Origin: Adineta vaga
Lineage: Eukaryota; Rotifera
Assembly: GCA_021613535.1 (NCBI GenBank)
Contig: CP075496.1
Location: 9,610,001-9,674,000, forward strand
DNA: 64,000 nucleotides
Reading direction: 5' to 3'
The notes beneath the pieces were generated by a model. The model was not told the DNA's origin. It worked only from the letters and a program-made list of their open reading frames with translations, and ran no database searches. Position numbers and translations under genes: made by a program. Positions 38,385-52,200 of the stretch are shown here, one piece after another (positions within the stretch are counted from its first letter, which is position 1; each line of letters opens with the position of its first letter).

Positions 38385-40052
38385 CTATAATTTCACCCTG
38401 TTTCCTAAAACACGTCGAAGGTATTCTGCTCCGTCTTCCCCGATTCCATTGCCCTGGACATTTAGTGCGGTGAGTGTCTATAAACGATAGAGAGACTATG
38501 GATGTGTGAATTAGGTGAACCGTGACTGAATATTACCGTGTTTGTTAGCAGGACATCACCAATATGTTGTGCTCCTTCTTCCCCGATTTCATTGCCTCCG
38601 AGGTCTAGTGTGGTGAGTGCCTATAAACGAGAGAGAGACCATAGATGTGTGAATTAGGTGAACGGCCACTGAATATTACTGCGTTCGTTCGTAAGGCTTC
38701 ACCGATATGTTGTGCTCCTTCTTCGCCGATTCCATTGCTGCGGAGATTTAGTGTGGTGAGCGTCTATAAACGAGAGAGAGACCATGGATGTGTCAATCAG
38801 GTAAAGAGCGAATGAATATTACCGTGTTTGTTCGCAAGGCATCACTAATATGTTGTGTTCCTTGATCACTGATTTCATTGCACGCGAGATTTAGTGTGGT
38901 GAGCGTCTATAAACGAGAGACAGACTATGGATGTGTGAATCAGGTGACGAGCGACTGAATATTACCGTGTTTGTTCGTAACGCATCAAAAATATGTTGTG
39001 CTCCCTGGTCGCCGATTCGATTTCTCCACAGATTTAGTGTGGTAAGTGTCTATAAACGCGAGAGAGACCATGGATGTGTGAATCAGGTGAAGAGCGACTG
39101 AATATTACCGTGTTTGTTCGCAAGGCATCAACAATATGTTGTGCTCCTTCTTCGCCGACTTGATTGCACGCGAGATTTAGTGTGGTGAGTGTCTATAAAC
39201 GATAGAGAGACCATGGATGTGTGAATTAAATGAACGGAGACTGAATATAACCGTGTTTGTTCGCAAGGCAATGCCAATATTTTGTGCTCCCTGGTCGCCG
39301 ATTCCGTTTCTCCACAGATTTAGTGTGGTAAGTGTCTGTCAATGAGAGAGAGTGTGTGTGGATGTGTCAATTAGGCGAAGAGCGAATGAATATTACTGCG
39401 TTCGTTCGCAAGGCTTCACCGATATGTTGTGCTCCTTCTTCCCGGATTTCATTGCCTCCGAGGTCTAGTGTGGTGAGTGCCTATAAACGAGAGAGAGACC
39501 ATAGATGTGTGAATTAGGTGAACGGCGACTGAATATTACTGCGTTCGTTCGTAAGGCTTCACCGATATGTTGTGCTCCTTCTTCGCCGATTCCATTGCTG
39601 CGGAGATTTAGTGTGGTGAGCGTCTATAAACGAGAGAGAGACCATGGATGTGTCAATCAGGTAAAGAGCGAATGAATATTACCGTGTTTGTTCGTAAGGC
39701 TTCACCGATATGTTGTGCTCCTTCTTCGCCGACTTGATTGTACGCGAGATTTAGTGTGGTGAGTGTCTATAAACGATAGAGAGACCATGGATGTGTGAAT
39801 TAAATGAACGGAGACTGAATATAACCGTGTTTGTTCGCAAGGCAATGCCAATATGTTGTGCTCCTTCTTTGCCGATTTTAGAGCCTCCGAGATCTAGTGT
39901 GGTGAGTGTCTATAAACGATAGAGAGACCATAGATGTGTCAATTAGGTGAACGGCCACTGAATATTACCGTGTTTGTTCGCAAGGCATCAGCAATATGGT
40001 GTGCTCCTTTGTCGCCGATTTGATCATCCTCGAGGTTTAGTGTGATGAGTGT
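38385..40052 (-). repeat. Tandem exon-intron repeat, period 143 bp (12 units)
   Basis: Each unit is an 84-nt LRR exon plus a 59-nt intron. The period is 143 bp in ten of eleven steps and 145 bp once, between the exons starting at 39335 and 39480. Exons starting at 38763 and 39623 are identical. The introns at 39193-39251 and 39767-39825 are also identical. Introns are as conserved as exons, so the units spread recently by unequal crossing-over or gene conversion. Confidence 0.92.
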
Positions 40053-40875
40053 CTATGTATAAAATATTTATTTCGAAAATATATGAAACGAAATCGAAAC
40101 TTCAGATCAACGTTTTTAACTAGATATAGCATTATATAATAGTTGTGGTGGTGGTGTGTGAAAGGGTTGAGAAAGTGTTTGGGTTCGGGACATTTGAGGA
40201 AAAGAAAATTTATTGCTTGACTGATCATTGCTGAGTTTATAGTCGAATCGTTGGATGAGTAGGGTGACTAATGTACTCAGCATGAAGATATTTGTTTATT
40301 TCGAATGGTTTTGGATTGTGATTTTTACAGTTTTTCATTTGCCATAGATAGTAAAGAGTTGTGACACAGTATAAAAGAGTTCACTTTGTTTTGCTTGGTG
40401 GGTTTCAAAGATAGTTATCGCATTGTTGTGGAGTTGTAATAGAGATATTTGTGTGAAATGGGAAAGGTGTTTTATAGTTTTGCGGTTATATTCTTGTTCG
40501 GCATATGAGTGCACGTTGAATAAGATGTAGATTTTGTGGACAAGGATAGAAAAGAACAGGTGAAAGGTAGGATTGTTTTTAATAACATGAGTCAATGTTG
40601 TGATTGACTCACTGGTGAAAATTGCTTTGGAATTGTGAAATTTGTTTTTTATTCGAGTAAAGTCATAAAGTAGATATGACGAAGCTCATGTCTGCTGAGA
40701 CAGACGAGAAAATAGATAAAACACTTTAAAAGCTTACTTGATATCGATGATAAGTATTCAAAATTTGATTAAAACGTTGGCAGACATTTTGCATTGAAGA
40801 AAACAGCGTAAAATCAGTGAGATGATCCAAAATTCGATAGACGAGTTCGATAGGTAATGTTGAAAATTTGTGCAT
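38385..40875 (-). CDS. F-box / LRR protein built from twelve repeated LRR exons
   Basis: The exon 40875-40738 encodes an F-box (FSTLPIELVYRILDHLTDFT) and ends at a GTAAGC donor. Twelve LRR exons follow, each starting after TATAG and eleven ending before GTAATATTC or GTTATATTC. Their upper ends are at 40052, 39909, 39766, 39623, 39480, 39335, 39192, 39049, 38906, 38763, 38620 and 38477. Each internal exon is 84 nt, phase 0, one 28-residue RI-type LRR. The last exon adds NRVKL and a stop at 38387-38385. How the F-box exon joins the array is unclear: an open stretch at 40335-40640 may be a linker exon or part of an intron. F-box/LRR proteins usually recruit substrates to SCF ubiquitin ligases. 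Confidence 0.75.
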
Positions 40876-43378
40876 ATTCTCTTTAGATTCCACAAAAGTT
40901 TGTTAGAAATATAATCTATTGAATATATTTTAGTTGTAATGAGAAGAAATTCGCTTTACTGAAACTGAAAGTATTGTATTTTTATTATTGAAGAAAGAGA
41001 ATGAAGTCTGACACTTTGGAAATAAGCGAATAGTTAGTTTATGCAGAAAGATGGCGTTAATGTATGTGTTGAGTGGAATATTGTCTGCTACATTTGATCA
41101 TGAGTGTCGGTACACTCTCAGTAGATTGGTATTTTTCATTAGTCATTTTTTGAGTTTCAGAGAAGAATTCATTTTAAGAAAGGATGTTTTTGCACGTTAT
41201 ATTTAGCAAAAGTTCAATCATAAAAGGAAACCTTTGAGAGTAGGTGCCGATAGTCTCTTCTTTTGTTATACTTCTCCTACTGTCATCGATATACTGCAGA
41301 AAAATACGACTTACTAAATATATACCATACGTATGATAGATGATATTTCTTGTCTTTTAATTTCTTTAATTCATTCGAATACCCGGATCGAAAGTACCCC
41401 ATCGGATCCGAAGAAAAAATACAACATTTTCCGATAGTCGAAAACCGATGATATTCTGTGATTTCTGATACTTTCTGACAGACAAACACTCTACGTCCTA
41501 CAAGGACTTGACAAGCAGCCAGAGCGGTGCTAGTTATTTTATTTTGATCTTTGATTTGTATGCAGAGAATAAAAGCAAATTTGTTGACTGTACTTTTTCA
41601 GATTACGAAATAAGGCAAATAAGAGGCACTTTAACGATGTTTATCAGTGGGGATAGGAATAGGAATCAGAAACACTTGTCATTTAACCGTTGACTGAATA
41701 CAGGATTCGAGACCGGAATTTCAATGAATTTTACTTCTGTATAGAATAACATTTTCATGTAAGATTCGCATTAACACAAAAGACGAATTACGATTGCTCT
41801 CAGATACATTCGTCGTTTATTCTTTATTTTGATAAACTATGATAAAATCAGTTGCATCATCTAATATACGTAGAGAAAACTCAGCTTCGAAGCGAATATA
41901 GTATTAGACTTTAGTTAAAATCCAGTTTTGTAGAGCACCCACACGATCGATTAAATAAAACCAATCTTAGATGCTTCATAAGCTGTGATTATACTCTTCG
42001 CCAGCTAGTATGTGAGACAATACGAAAGGTAATGTTTTCTTCTCCAGATAATGTCCATTTTTCATTCACGTTACCTGATCAATTATATGTTTGAATCTTG
42101 AATTAAGTCGAGTTTATAGTTTCCTGTTTCCATTCGTAGATGCTCTATCCATATACGTTCTTTCTCTTTTTTTTTTTGAAAACTAGGTTTGACTATTTTT
42201 ATGCTTCTGTTCATTTGCGCAGTCAATTATTTCCCTTCAGTGTCCCCCTTCTTTAGTATAATAATAATGGATGTTAGTATACACCTCGACCAACTTCTTA
42301 TTCTTCCGCTATACTATAAAAGAATGTCTTTATTTCATTTAGAACAGCCATATATAAACAAAGAAAAGAAAAAAGAAAGATAAGGTGGTGAATGAGACAT
42401 ATTTGTACTACTAAAAAATAGAGTAATTTAGTATTAAAAATGATTCAAATATATTTAAGTACAATGAAGGAATATATGAATTAAAGTTTTGTGGATGAAC
42501 AAATGAGACGTATTGCATCATTGGTAAAATTATTTGTTACAATTGCTCATGTTTCATATTCAATGGTCAATGTTATCAAACAAAATAAACGAGTTTTTCT
42601 GTCGGAAACGAACCGTGTATGGTATAGTCTACGTACACATCGATCAATCTAAGTTTGCATAAATGATTAAATATAATCAATACCCATAATTCCTATTATT
42701 TACTTTTTTGTCATTTTGAATTATATATTGTTAATTCTTGAAGAAAAAGAAAGTCTTCAGATACAATATTTCGATTTTTTTTCAGCAACAAAAAGCACAA
42801 TGTAATTCTCATCAAAATGTTCAGAAGTTATAAAAGTCTAAACTTAATATCCCGACTGGAAGCGAACGAGGTCGTAACGGTTGCTGAGTTCGTTTTGATG
42901 TAATTGCTGCTAACTGAACTATGTTCTCTTTATATAGACCTGAATTGACAGATCGTATAGGTCTGAGTATCACAATTTTAGCATAAATATGCGTTTTGAA
43001 TACTTGTATACCATTGAACTATCAACACAACAGATGTTATTCTATTTCTATCATTTTTCCGGAAGGTATACACGTTCTATTTAGAACGGTTCCGATAAAA
43101 ATGAAACTTATGTGATACATTTGTTTTCTTCTTGCAAATTTTCAATCACATCCATCCAGAAAAAACACAAATATATATTGAAATTCAGATCAATACGAAT
43201 TATCTAATCTAACATCATCAGTTGTTTAATTATAGCTCTCTCGACACAGCCATCTATCGAATTTCGAATCTGATTCGAGAATAGAAAATCTCCAATAAAT
43301 CTTCATTTTATTCGAATTTTTATATTTTATTCTATTTCAAACAAACAATAATCGAATTGACATATGACATTGACATTC
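40876..43378. other. AT-rich intergenic region
   Basis: About 2.5 kb between the divergent F-box/LRR and methyltransferase genes. No gene, RNA or repeat array is supported. Confidence 0.45.
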
Positions 43379-44956
43379 ATGGCTGATCGAAACGAAGAAA
43401 GTTCAACTATTCCAAAACATGATTCTCATCAATCACCAATCGATACAGATGAAGAAGAAAAACATTTTAGAAAAGTGATCAATGCATTTCTTTATTATAA
43501 GTAACAAGATTTAACCTTTTTTTTTAAACAATCAAATGTTGTTTTTCAAGAACTTTAGCACGAAATCGAATTCGTCGTGCATTTTATTCTTACGGTCGAT
43601 TATCTGCAACACATAAACGTTTAGTACCAAACTATGAAACATATCTTGCTCAATTACTAAAATGTATTGATCAAAAGTAAACAGAACAATGAAGATTTCT
43701 AAAATCTCATCAGAATCTTTCATTTTAGTGATGCATTGATTCAACAAATATTAAATGGTTGTGAACATTTATTTAATAATTATTCGATTATTTCAAATTC
43801 AAATGATATCAAACAATCGGTAAGTTCAGTGGAGTTTCTCTAAGGATGAAGATGTTTAGATATAATTCATCCATCTGTACGATTAGTCTTCTTCCAGTCA
43901 ACTGAACAAGATTCATTATCACCTCCATCTGGTGTTACATTAATGGATATGGATAAAGTGAAAACAACGATTAAACAATTTGTTCGTGATTGGAGTGAAG
44001 ATGGTCGACAAGAACGATTGATTTGCTATGCACCAATTATTGAAGAAGTGAAACGAAGATTTCCAGTAACATCAACAATTGATAATGATGTTTCAGCTGT
44101 TCAAATTCTTGTGCCAGGTGCTGGTCTGGGACGTTTAAGTTGGGAATTTGCTCGACTTGGTTATACTTGTCAAGGCAATGAAGTTAGTTTATATATGTTA
44201 ATTGCTTCTCATTTCATATTAAATAAGTAAAATAAAGAGAAATTTCCATTTATTTTCTTTTGAAATTGTATTGTTTGAATAGATGTTCACAAGTGAATGC
44301 TCATACAATTCATCCATGGATATTAAATTTTTGTAATAATGTTTCTAATGATGATCAACTACGAGCTGTTCAATTTCCAGATGTCAATACAGCTTCATTA
44401 CCAGTCGATTCACGATTTAGTATGTCAGCTGGTGATTTTCTTCAAATTTATAATGATCCAAGTTTGTTTTCTTTTGATTTGAAACGATGAAAGATCTTCT
44501 TATTTATTTTTAGATGATTGGGATTGTATAACAACATGTTTCTTTATTGATACAGCTCATAATATTATTGAATATGTGGAACGATTATGGACAATTCTTA
44601 AACCAGGTGGTATTTGGATTAATTTTGGTTTGTTATCAATTGATTCTATTGATTTATTTCTTCTATTCTTTGACATTTCTTAGGTCCATTACTTTATCAT
44701 TTCGAAGATATTCCAAATGAAGAATCATTTGAATTGAGTTATACTGATCTACGATCTGTTATTCTTAGTTGTGGCTTTCAAATCGAAGTAAATTCTTTCT
44801 TTTTTTCATTTTGATTGAGATCAGTTGTTCATTTGTTCTCATTCTTTTTAGAATGAAAAATTACCTATTCGAACCGGATATATCAAAAATGATCGATCAA
44901 TGCTTCATTATGAATATGATTGCGTTTTTTTCGTGGCTGTTAAACCTAGACAATGA
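43379..44956 (+). CDS. CARNMT1: Carnosine N-methyltransferase (N2227-like)
   Basis: Eight exons (43379-43500, 43551-43676, 43729-43819, 43898-44226, 44283-44461, 44514-44627, 44684-44787, 44852-44956) join in phase to 389 residues, close to the family length. The enzyme uses SAM to methylate carnosine to anserine and related dipeptides. Landmarks are the SAM-binding [19 protein letters not shown], then [40 protein letters not shown] and a C-terminal YECVFFV-like strand ([10 protein letters not shown]). The N-terminal region [20 protein letters not shown] also matches the family. This is a conserved single-function gene and a useful anchor for placing the locus. AATAAA follows shortly after the stop. 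Confidence 0.92.
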
Positions 44957-47075
44957 AATTGATTTCTTTTCTTTGACTAATAAATCAAGATAATAAACAA
45001 GAAAGATACAGTTTTTATTTTATCAAAGAAAAGACTCATATCTCTAAAGATATATATATATACAAGTAACGCAACGTAAGCGTTGCTAAGCCTTCTACTG
45101 AAACTTGTCTGCTCATGTTCAATGTGCAGCCAGTACACGTTCATGAGAAAATTAAGCAATTCCAAATTGTGCGCATCGGATTCTATAAAGAAATCCGATG
45201 TTTGTCTCTGTATTGATAATAGCAGGTTTCTATTTATTTTCTTATATTAGATTTGTATTCTTATCATGGGTAAGAGCCACACAGTAATCAGTATTCGACG
45301 AAACGCCTAAATGTAGAAAAGATCTAAGAACATGAGATGATTATTTTTGATAATTAATGTGACATTCCATTTATTTTAGTCATCTATTTCATATATTAAA
45401 CAATGTTCAATCAAATGATATCCAAATTAACAAACTTTTTGAGTAAAATATTTACTTCATAATAAAACTTTCTATAACTGACGATATCAGTCAATTCCTA
45501 GACCTCTAAAAACCTTTGGTCAAACTTTATAAAAAAAGAAAAGCTATACATAACTACTGAACAACCAATAGAAATCAAGAAATGAACGAACATCAGCTCG
45601 TTTTTACATGGTATCTGCTCGGCGGATTACCTTCCTTTCAGCAAAAGGAATTACTTATACGAACGTATCTATATCATTCACATTGGATGATATTAAATCA
45701 TGGTTTCTCAAATGTCAACCTACACTAAAATTAGAAAAAGGAATTGAATTCGATCCATAATCTTCATTAACGCTTCTTGGTTGTCGTATTGGTCGAGCGG
45801 ACCTATTTCAGTCTTTTATTTTATACTTCATCAAGAACTTTTGTTTTGAATCAAGTCCCTCATTTATTCTGTAGTTTATTTCATTCTAACAATGTCACAG
45901 AAGTGACTCATCAAACATCTAATTATTTTTTACTACTTTCACAATCACAAAAAGAGACATAACAGTTGCTGTAAATTAAAAAAAAGATGTACACCGCTTT
46001 ATAAAAGTTAAATACAACACTTGAAGCGAAGAAAAAAAAATCTTTTTTCTATAATTTTCTATACGTGGGTTCAGGCGGACCCCAGGACAACCACGGAGAA
46101 TTACACTAACCAGGAGAGTAGTAACAACACATGAGATATTAAATACTCGTAAGTAGTTAACATAGGTGTTCATAAATGTTATGTGAATCATAAATTTAGT
46201 TCTATCTTTTTTTTTTACTATGTTGATAATGTTTAGTGTGAAAAGTTGCCGTGCACCCCCACTGTGTAGAAATTGAGCATGAATTATCAGTGATTTCGCA
46301 AAAATCGAAGTCTAAAATTTGAAAATCTAACATATCATAACTGATGAATAGTTTCTTGACATCAATTATGATCGGGACTTAAAATTAGGTGTAAATTATC
46401 CCACATTTTCTTTTCATTTTGTCATAGGATACATTTCTTCACTGTAGTTATTTATAACATCTAAAAAAAGCAATTCGAAATCTTACTCGAGTCAAAACAA
46501 AAACCTTATGTAACTTTCTACCACTGGTAAAAATCTCAGCTCACATGATCGACATCTAGTTGAAATATTTAAATTTCTTATCAGAATTTTACTTACGGTA
46601 CACCCTGCACAACACTGAACCATTTGGAACTTGAATAAAAACCTTTATCTTAACTATTGTTATTATTCACGAGCTTTATTAACTTTTGATGTAGGTTGAA
46701 CTCGATATTGATTAAATAGATGCATTTCTTCCTGATAATTTTATTCTTCGTACTTTCATCTCTTATTTGACCAATATATTGCGTGTAACATGATGCAGAA
46801 GTGTCCCACAAAGAACAGAATTAAGTATTGATCGTTTTATTTTCGTTTTCTCTCCATGTTTTCATTCGCAATGGTAAATAAGTATCTTTTTCTTTTCTCA
46901 ATTCATTTCGTAAATACCTTGATGTTTCTTATTGCATGTCTAATCGAACGGGTGAAGATGTTTACTAATGTTTTAAAAGAAAAATCGTATGAACTATATA
47001 TACAGTAATACAAGAAACATAGATAGAAGAATATTTTGTTCATGAATATCTACGGTAAGCGCAAATGGTATTAAA
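44957..47075. other. Intergenic region, no intact gene
   Basis: Overlapping short frames occur near 45582-45990 on the plus strand, including DDIKSWFLKCQPTLKLEKGI, with stops and frame changes. They may be remnants of a repeat or gene. A short GC-richer patch lies at about 46065-46105. Nothing further is supported. Confidence 0.35.
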
Positions 47076-47544
47076 TATGAATACGAAACGATCAAAACGA
47101 TCCTTTCTAAAAATCATAATAAAAAACTATTCAATCGATACGATCGTTTTCTTGTTCGACATAGCATTTAGAACAAATGCCGGAATTTCTTTGGTGTTCA
47201 AATCCAGAATGTGCTATGGGACAATTAAATGATGGAGAAAGATCAAATAATATTGTCAGTTGTATAAAATGTCGAAGAAAAACATGTTTTACATGTCAAG
47301 AATATGATGTATTTGTTGATGGAATGATCAATCAAGTATGGAATGGATTACACAAAATACGAAAGAATGTCCGAAATGTCATTTTCGAATTGAAAAAAAT
47401 GATGGATGTGATCATATGACTTGTATCAAATGTCATTATGAATTTTGTTGGTCTTGTCGAGCAGATTTTGATCTAATAAGAAAGAATGGAAATCATCGAC
47501 ACGATTCCAATTGTAAACATTATGCAGCATATAATGAATCGTAA
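47076..47544 (+). pseudogene. RBR E3 ligase remnant: IBR and RING2 with frameshifts
   Basis: The sequence reads through an RBR linker (YETIKTILSKN, RYDRFLVRH), then after a frame change MPEFLWCSNPECAMGQL and SCIKCRRKTCFTCQ of the IBR domain, then after another frame change CPKCHFRIEKNDGCDHMTCI and FCWSC of RING2. The RING2 Cys that forms the ubiquitin thioester (in DGCDHMTC) is kept. No RING1 was found upstream. Two frame changes that do not fit introns indicate a pseudogene. The remnant is complementary to the RING1-only gene at 33538-34190, although overlap in the linker suggests two separate copies. Confidence 0.68.
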
Positions 47545-48055
47545 TAATTGTTTTGTTGATCGATTTGTCTTTTTTTCTATATATTTGCAATAGTATCAAT
47601 TAATAGAAATAAACTATGTCATATATAATTAAGGTGGTAGTGTGCCAATAATCTAATTTTGTGATAAGAACGGGTTCAACATCCTTTAGTAGAAGTAAGG
47701 CATGCATTTCTACTTTATTTCATGATTGATTTTCAACAGGAGGATACGAAATTACAATGTTGGTATTTTTTCAAGTTGATTGATATTCTACAAAGTAGAA
47801 ATTAGATATATAATCATCAATTATAATAATGTACTTCAGTGAGATAGTAGAATAAGATCAGAAGTAGATTAAAACGATTTTCAGTATTCCAATATTCAGA
47901 AATAGGTGCACATAACACGTAAATATCTTTATTTTTCGTTTTACTTTTGATTGATTAAACTTTGATCGTATTTGCTATTTTTATTTTTGATCAGCTTTCT
48001 TCGTGCAAGAGGAGTATAATGTAACGAAATACGAATTCATAGTTGCCAAATTCGA

Positions 48056-48382
48056 TTATAATTTTATTTGTATGATATAGGAAAAATATTTGAGAACGAA
48101 TATGAATAAACTGAAAGCCATTGGACCGAAAGATGAAGTTCCATCCATGATATCATGAGCATCAAAATCCATCAATGTTGTTTCAAATAGCATCTCTGCT
48201 ATTTTCATTACACTTGATGAAGTAGTAAATCGTCTGGATATAAATAAAAAGTAAAATAAAAACACGAATGATGTGAATACAATCGAAAACATCGTCGAAG
48301 ATGATAACAGATCTTTTTGTAACATGTCAAATCGTTTCAATAAATAATAATATTCGACAACTAAATCGACAGGGACAAACAA
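48056..48382 (-). pseudogene. Polycystin (PKD) channel-like fragment
   Basis: The minus-strand frame has a hydrophobic segment (MFSIVFTSFVFLFYFLFI), then a region with FETTLMDFDAHDIMDG and SFGPMAFSLFIFVLKYF. This order resembles the pore loop and last membrane segment of polycystin/TRPP channels. No start, no upstream exons and no C-terminal tail were found, so it is probably a gene fragment. The assignment rests on a short resemblance only. Confidence 0.35.
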
Positions 48383-48499
48383 ATTTCATTGTTCCGAAAA
48401 AAAAGCAACAAAAACCAATAAAATATGTATACAAATCATTCACATACGACCAAAACTCTCGCAAATACTTCATCTTCAATCGTATGATACATTTCACTT

Positions 48500-48581
48500 C
48501 TATCATCATATAAATGATAAATATCATGTACATCACACTGCTATCATCATATAAATGATAAATATCATGTACATCACACTG
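48500..48581. repeat. Perfect 41-bp tandem duplication
   Basis: The 41 bases at 48500-48540 are repeated exactly at 48541-48581. The repeat contains the short palindrome-like ATCATATAAATGATAAATATC. It is intergenic and probably recent. Confidence 0.9.
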
Positions 48582-49242
48582 CAGATCACTTTTAATAATG
48601 ATGAAAATACTACAAAAAAAATCCATCATTACAATTAAGACATAACTGTGTATTAGTCACTCTCAAATGGCAAAATGGTTCAAATCGAGATTGTGTCGAA
48701 ACACCAGCACCACTCGATGTGATTTCACCGAGAAGAACGACCAAAGTGAATGAATCAACATTTGGATTGTATAGAAGAAACTATGTTCTAACCTATTCCA
48801 ATAGTCATTTACTGATAGCCTCGAGCAGCCGCTGCTATTGAAAGATCCTAGGAAAGCAGTATATCGATGTAAAGAACATCGTTGTCGTTATGTACGACGT
48901 GGTATACTAACTGCACCTGTTAATGGACCCAGTTTTTGTCTAATAGAATATCGAGGATAAGAAAACTAAATACAAAAATGTATTAATAAAAAAAAATCTT
49001 TTTGAATCATCCGGTCACGAAGGATTTCTATATAAGTCTTTAATGAATGAAAGATAGCCACTGATTGGTTTCTATGACGAGAACATGTATTTCGTTTAGA
49101 ACAATAACGCTGATGGTAAAAATTGATTCATTCAATCAGTTATTAATAAAAAGATGTAAATATGTTCATGAACTGTATCAGCATGACTTGCATCTGTGAG
49201 ACTCAATGTCAATAACAATCGATCAGTATTGAGTTTTAAATA
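48582..49242. pseudogene. Decayed coding sequence of unknown family
   Basis: Plus-strand pieces near 48668-48960 look like protein (NGSNRDCVETPAPLDVI, then VNESTFGLYRRNYV, then YRCKEHRCRYVRRG in another frame) but are broken by stops. The family is not recognised. The remainder is AT-rich. Confidence 0.3.
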
Positions 49243-52200
49243 TTAAGACTGCTCATTAGTCTCCTCGCAGTCCTCTTGCAATTGATGTTTATTTTTCAAC
49301 ATTTCAATACTATCCATCGCGTGTTTATTGGCATGAGCTGTTGCTTGTCTGTTGTATTCTGCCGGATTCTCTTTGTATAGGTGAGCTTTTTCAAGAGACA
49401 TGGCATCATCGAAGTTCGGTACTTTCAAAAGATCAACAATATTTTCAAAGATCGTACTCATGTTTGTTTTCACATGCCAATTTCGATTCAAAATTTGATG
49501 ACAAATTTTTCCATCACCATTGATATTCACGTGATATATAGGTGTAAAAAAGCGAACATCTGGTGCGCAGTTCGGATAGATTTGGTCGAATTGAATGTAT
49601 AACATCCAAAATCTGTTTGCGTAAGGTGTATTTGAAGGTCCTTTCAAGCTTACTTTCCAAAAAGCTATATTTTCACGAACAATGAAAACAATGATATCCG
49701 CTAAAGGACGTCTATTTATTGCATTGTATTCATTCAAAATACGACGAACACATATTGAATTGTTCATGTTCTCGTTTAGTAATGGTCGATGAATTGCTGG
49801 TTCGCTGAAAGCGAGAGGAATGTCGCGTTCGGGCTTGTCGATTATACCAGATTTGGTCGTGGATCGTTTTGAAAGCCATATAGCTGCTTCTTGCTCAAAA
49901 ATAGAAGCCAGTTCAATGTCCGATCGACTTTTCAGATCTTTATAAACATAGCCACCTGAATCGATACACAATCGACGAGTTTGTTTAACTTTAACAATGT
50001 CTTCTTGTGTTTTCAGTTCATTATCGTTTATAAACGAAATAAAATCCATCACAATTCCACTCTTTTCAATATGTCGTTTTACATCCTTAATTAATACTTT
50101 ACTATAATTATCAATTCCATCAGAAAAACAAATAATCAATTTTTTACAATCTTTATGCGCTCGTATTGGGCTTTTCGTGAATACATTAATTTGTCGAATT
50201 GCTTCATGAATGGCGTCATACATACATGTCCATTCTCCGCCACATTCATCAAGAGAAAGTGCCCGATCGAACTTTTCATGATTTGGAGTAATGGGACAGA
50301 GTGTTTTATATTTTGTTTCAAACTGAATTAAACCAATTGCATACACTTCGTTTATTGAACGTATATTGTCACTTAATCTTGCTAACATTATTTTGCAAAT
50401 GTCAATATGAGAGCAATTCTTCACTTTATCATAAGATGGAACACGATAATCAGACATCGATCGACTACGATCGAGAAGAATTATAGTAGCTTGACGTGTT
50501 GGATTAGTAGCAATATCATTTGATAATGCATCAGCATGGGTTATGTTGATTTTCAAACTAGTATTGAAATGTAAAGGTAATCGAGGATCTGGGAGGTGTT
50601 GTTTTTCATCCAAAATTAACTCTGGTTTCACATTACGATATGAATTATCTTTCGTACAACTGAGAGGATCAAAAATTTGAAAGAAATGATTCATATCTCT
50701 TGGCGTTTTTGCATCAGAACGGATTTCATTTTTTGATGTTACAAGTAGTCCCACTGTACGATCTTTTTCTAATAAAATAAGTTGATTTCGAGTATGATTA
50801 GTCACAGCACCACGTGTAATTATACTAAATGAACGATAATCATTTTTGTGTGCTATAATCCTATATAACTCTTTCACTTCGGTGTCTGTCCAATACTTTA
50901 ATAATTTTAAATCTGGGATGTTCTGTTCTCTTGGATCGTATATTATATAAACATCGCACTGACATTGTGTGTTGCGAGAAGTTTTCATTGAATTCGATAA
51001 ATACGACGTCAATGATCGAATATCAACGTGATGTTTTAGATCTTCATAATCGTGTTTATCGTCAAATTCTTCTAATAAAAGTGCTTGCCGATTACTTGTT
51101 GAGGTCGTCACAGGATCTTGAAAATAAGTAGAATGTAGTTTGTTATTATTAATCAGGGTGACATTCAAGAAGTAATCTTCTTCAATCGAGTTTGGATCAC
51201 AATTTTCTAGTATCCAACAGATTAACAGTGGTATAAAATCACAAATTTCTTTTGTGTCAATTTTGTTTGGATCGCACAAATGATTTAATAACTGGATTAA
51301 TGAGTCCATAAGTAGTGCTTTTTCGAATGTAAATATGAAACCATCGATTGTGTGTTTCAATGCGAGAATAGCTGGTGGAAATAAATATTTTCTTAGTTCC
51401 CGAAAAAATTCTGCTTCCATGATCATTCGTTCAACTTTTAATTCTGCATTTTCAGGTCGAAAATATAGTCTCAAAGCAAATAGACTACTGAGAAAAACGC
51501 TTTGAGGACGTTCTAATTGTTTGTATTCGTTAAAATGAAATGGACACCACCAATATGAATTGCCGAAAACAGGAGTTTTATCATCGTCAATTTGATACAT
51601 CGAGTTATCATATTCTTCTGGTAATCCATAGACATAGAAGTCTACTGCGTTGTTTTGAGAAGAATGCATAGGTGGTGAGAGTAAAAGAAAATCCTTAACT
51701 AATGCATTACGATCACTTTCGACAAATATGTGAAGTCGATGATTGAAGAGAAGGATAGTGTGTGTATTTCGTGAATAACGTTCTTGACAAAATTCAATTT
51801 TATGCCAGATTGCATTAATGAACTCTTTCATTGAGGTCTGTTGAGGTATTTCGATACAATAGCTTCTACATAACGTGCAAATACGAACTGTTAATGATTT
51901 TGTGTCGTCTAAATTGAGCGAAACATCGTTCGTCTCATCTACTTCTTCATCCGATGTTGATCGAGGTGATTCAAATGATTCTTCTTCTGTTGTATCTTCT
52001 GAGACAGTTTCAGAATGTTTACGTACCGATGGTTCAGGAACACAAGGTATGTCTTTATCATCAATGATCTCCTTGTCAGATTCTCCAGAAATACGTATTT
52101 TTTTCTGATTGTGTTCGCGTATTCTAATAGATGGTGATATGGGCCGATTTTCATCTGCTTTTTGTTCGATTGAAGATTGTGATGTAGTATGTTTAGTTTT

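Noticed and set aside
38056-38490. Plus-strand frame of 144 codons
   Set aside because: It overlaps the final LRR exon in antisense and low-complexity flanking sequence.
38385-40052. Regular 143-bp repeats suggestive of a CRISPR array or a plain minisatellite
   Set aside because: Each unit keeps a coding frame with GT-AG ends and encodes one LRR on the minus strand, and units differ as paralogous exons do. No spacer-repeat structure is present.
45582-45990. Short frames that look partly protein-like
   Set aside because: Frames overlap, contain stops and match no family that I recognise; reported only as part of the intergenic region.
46240-46620. Possible transposon ends with CACCC-type motifs
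   Set aside because: The two ends are not inverted repeats and the similarity is too short.
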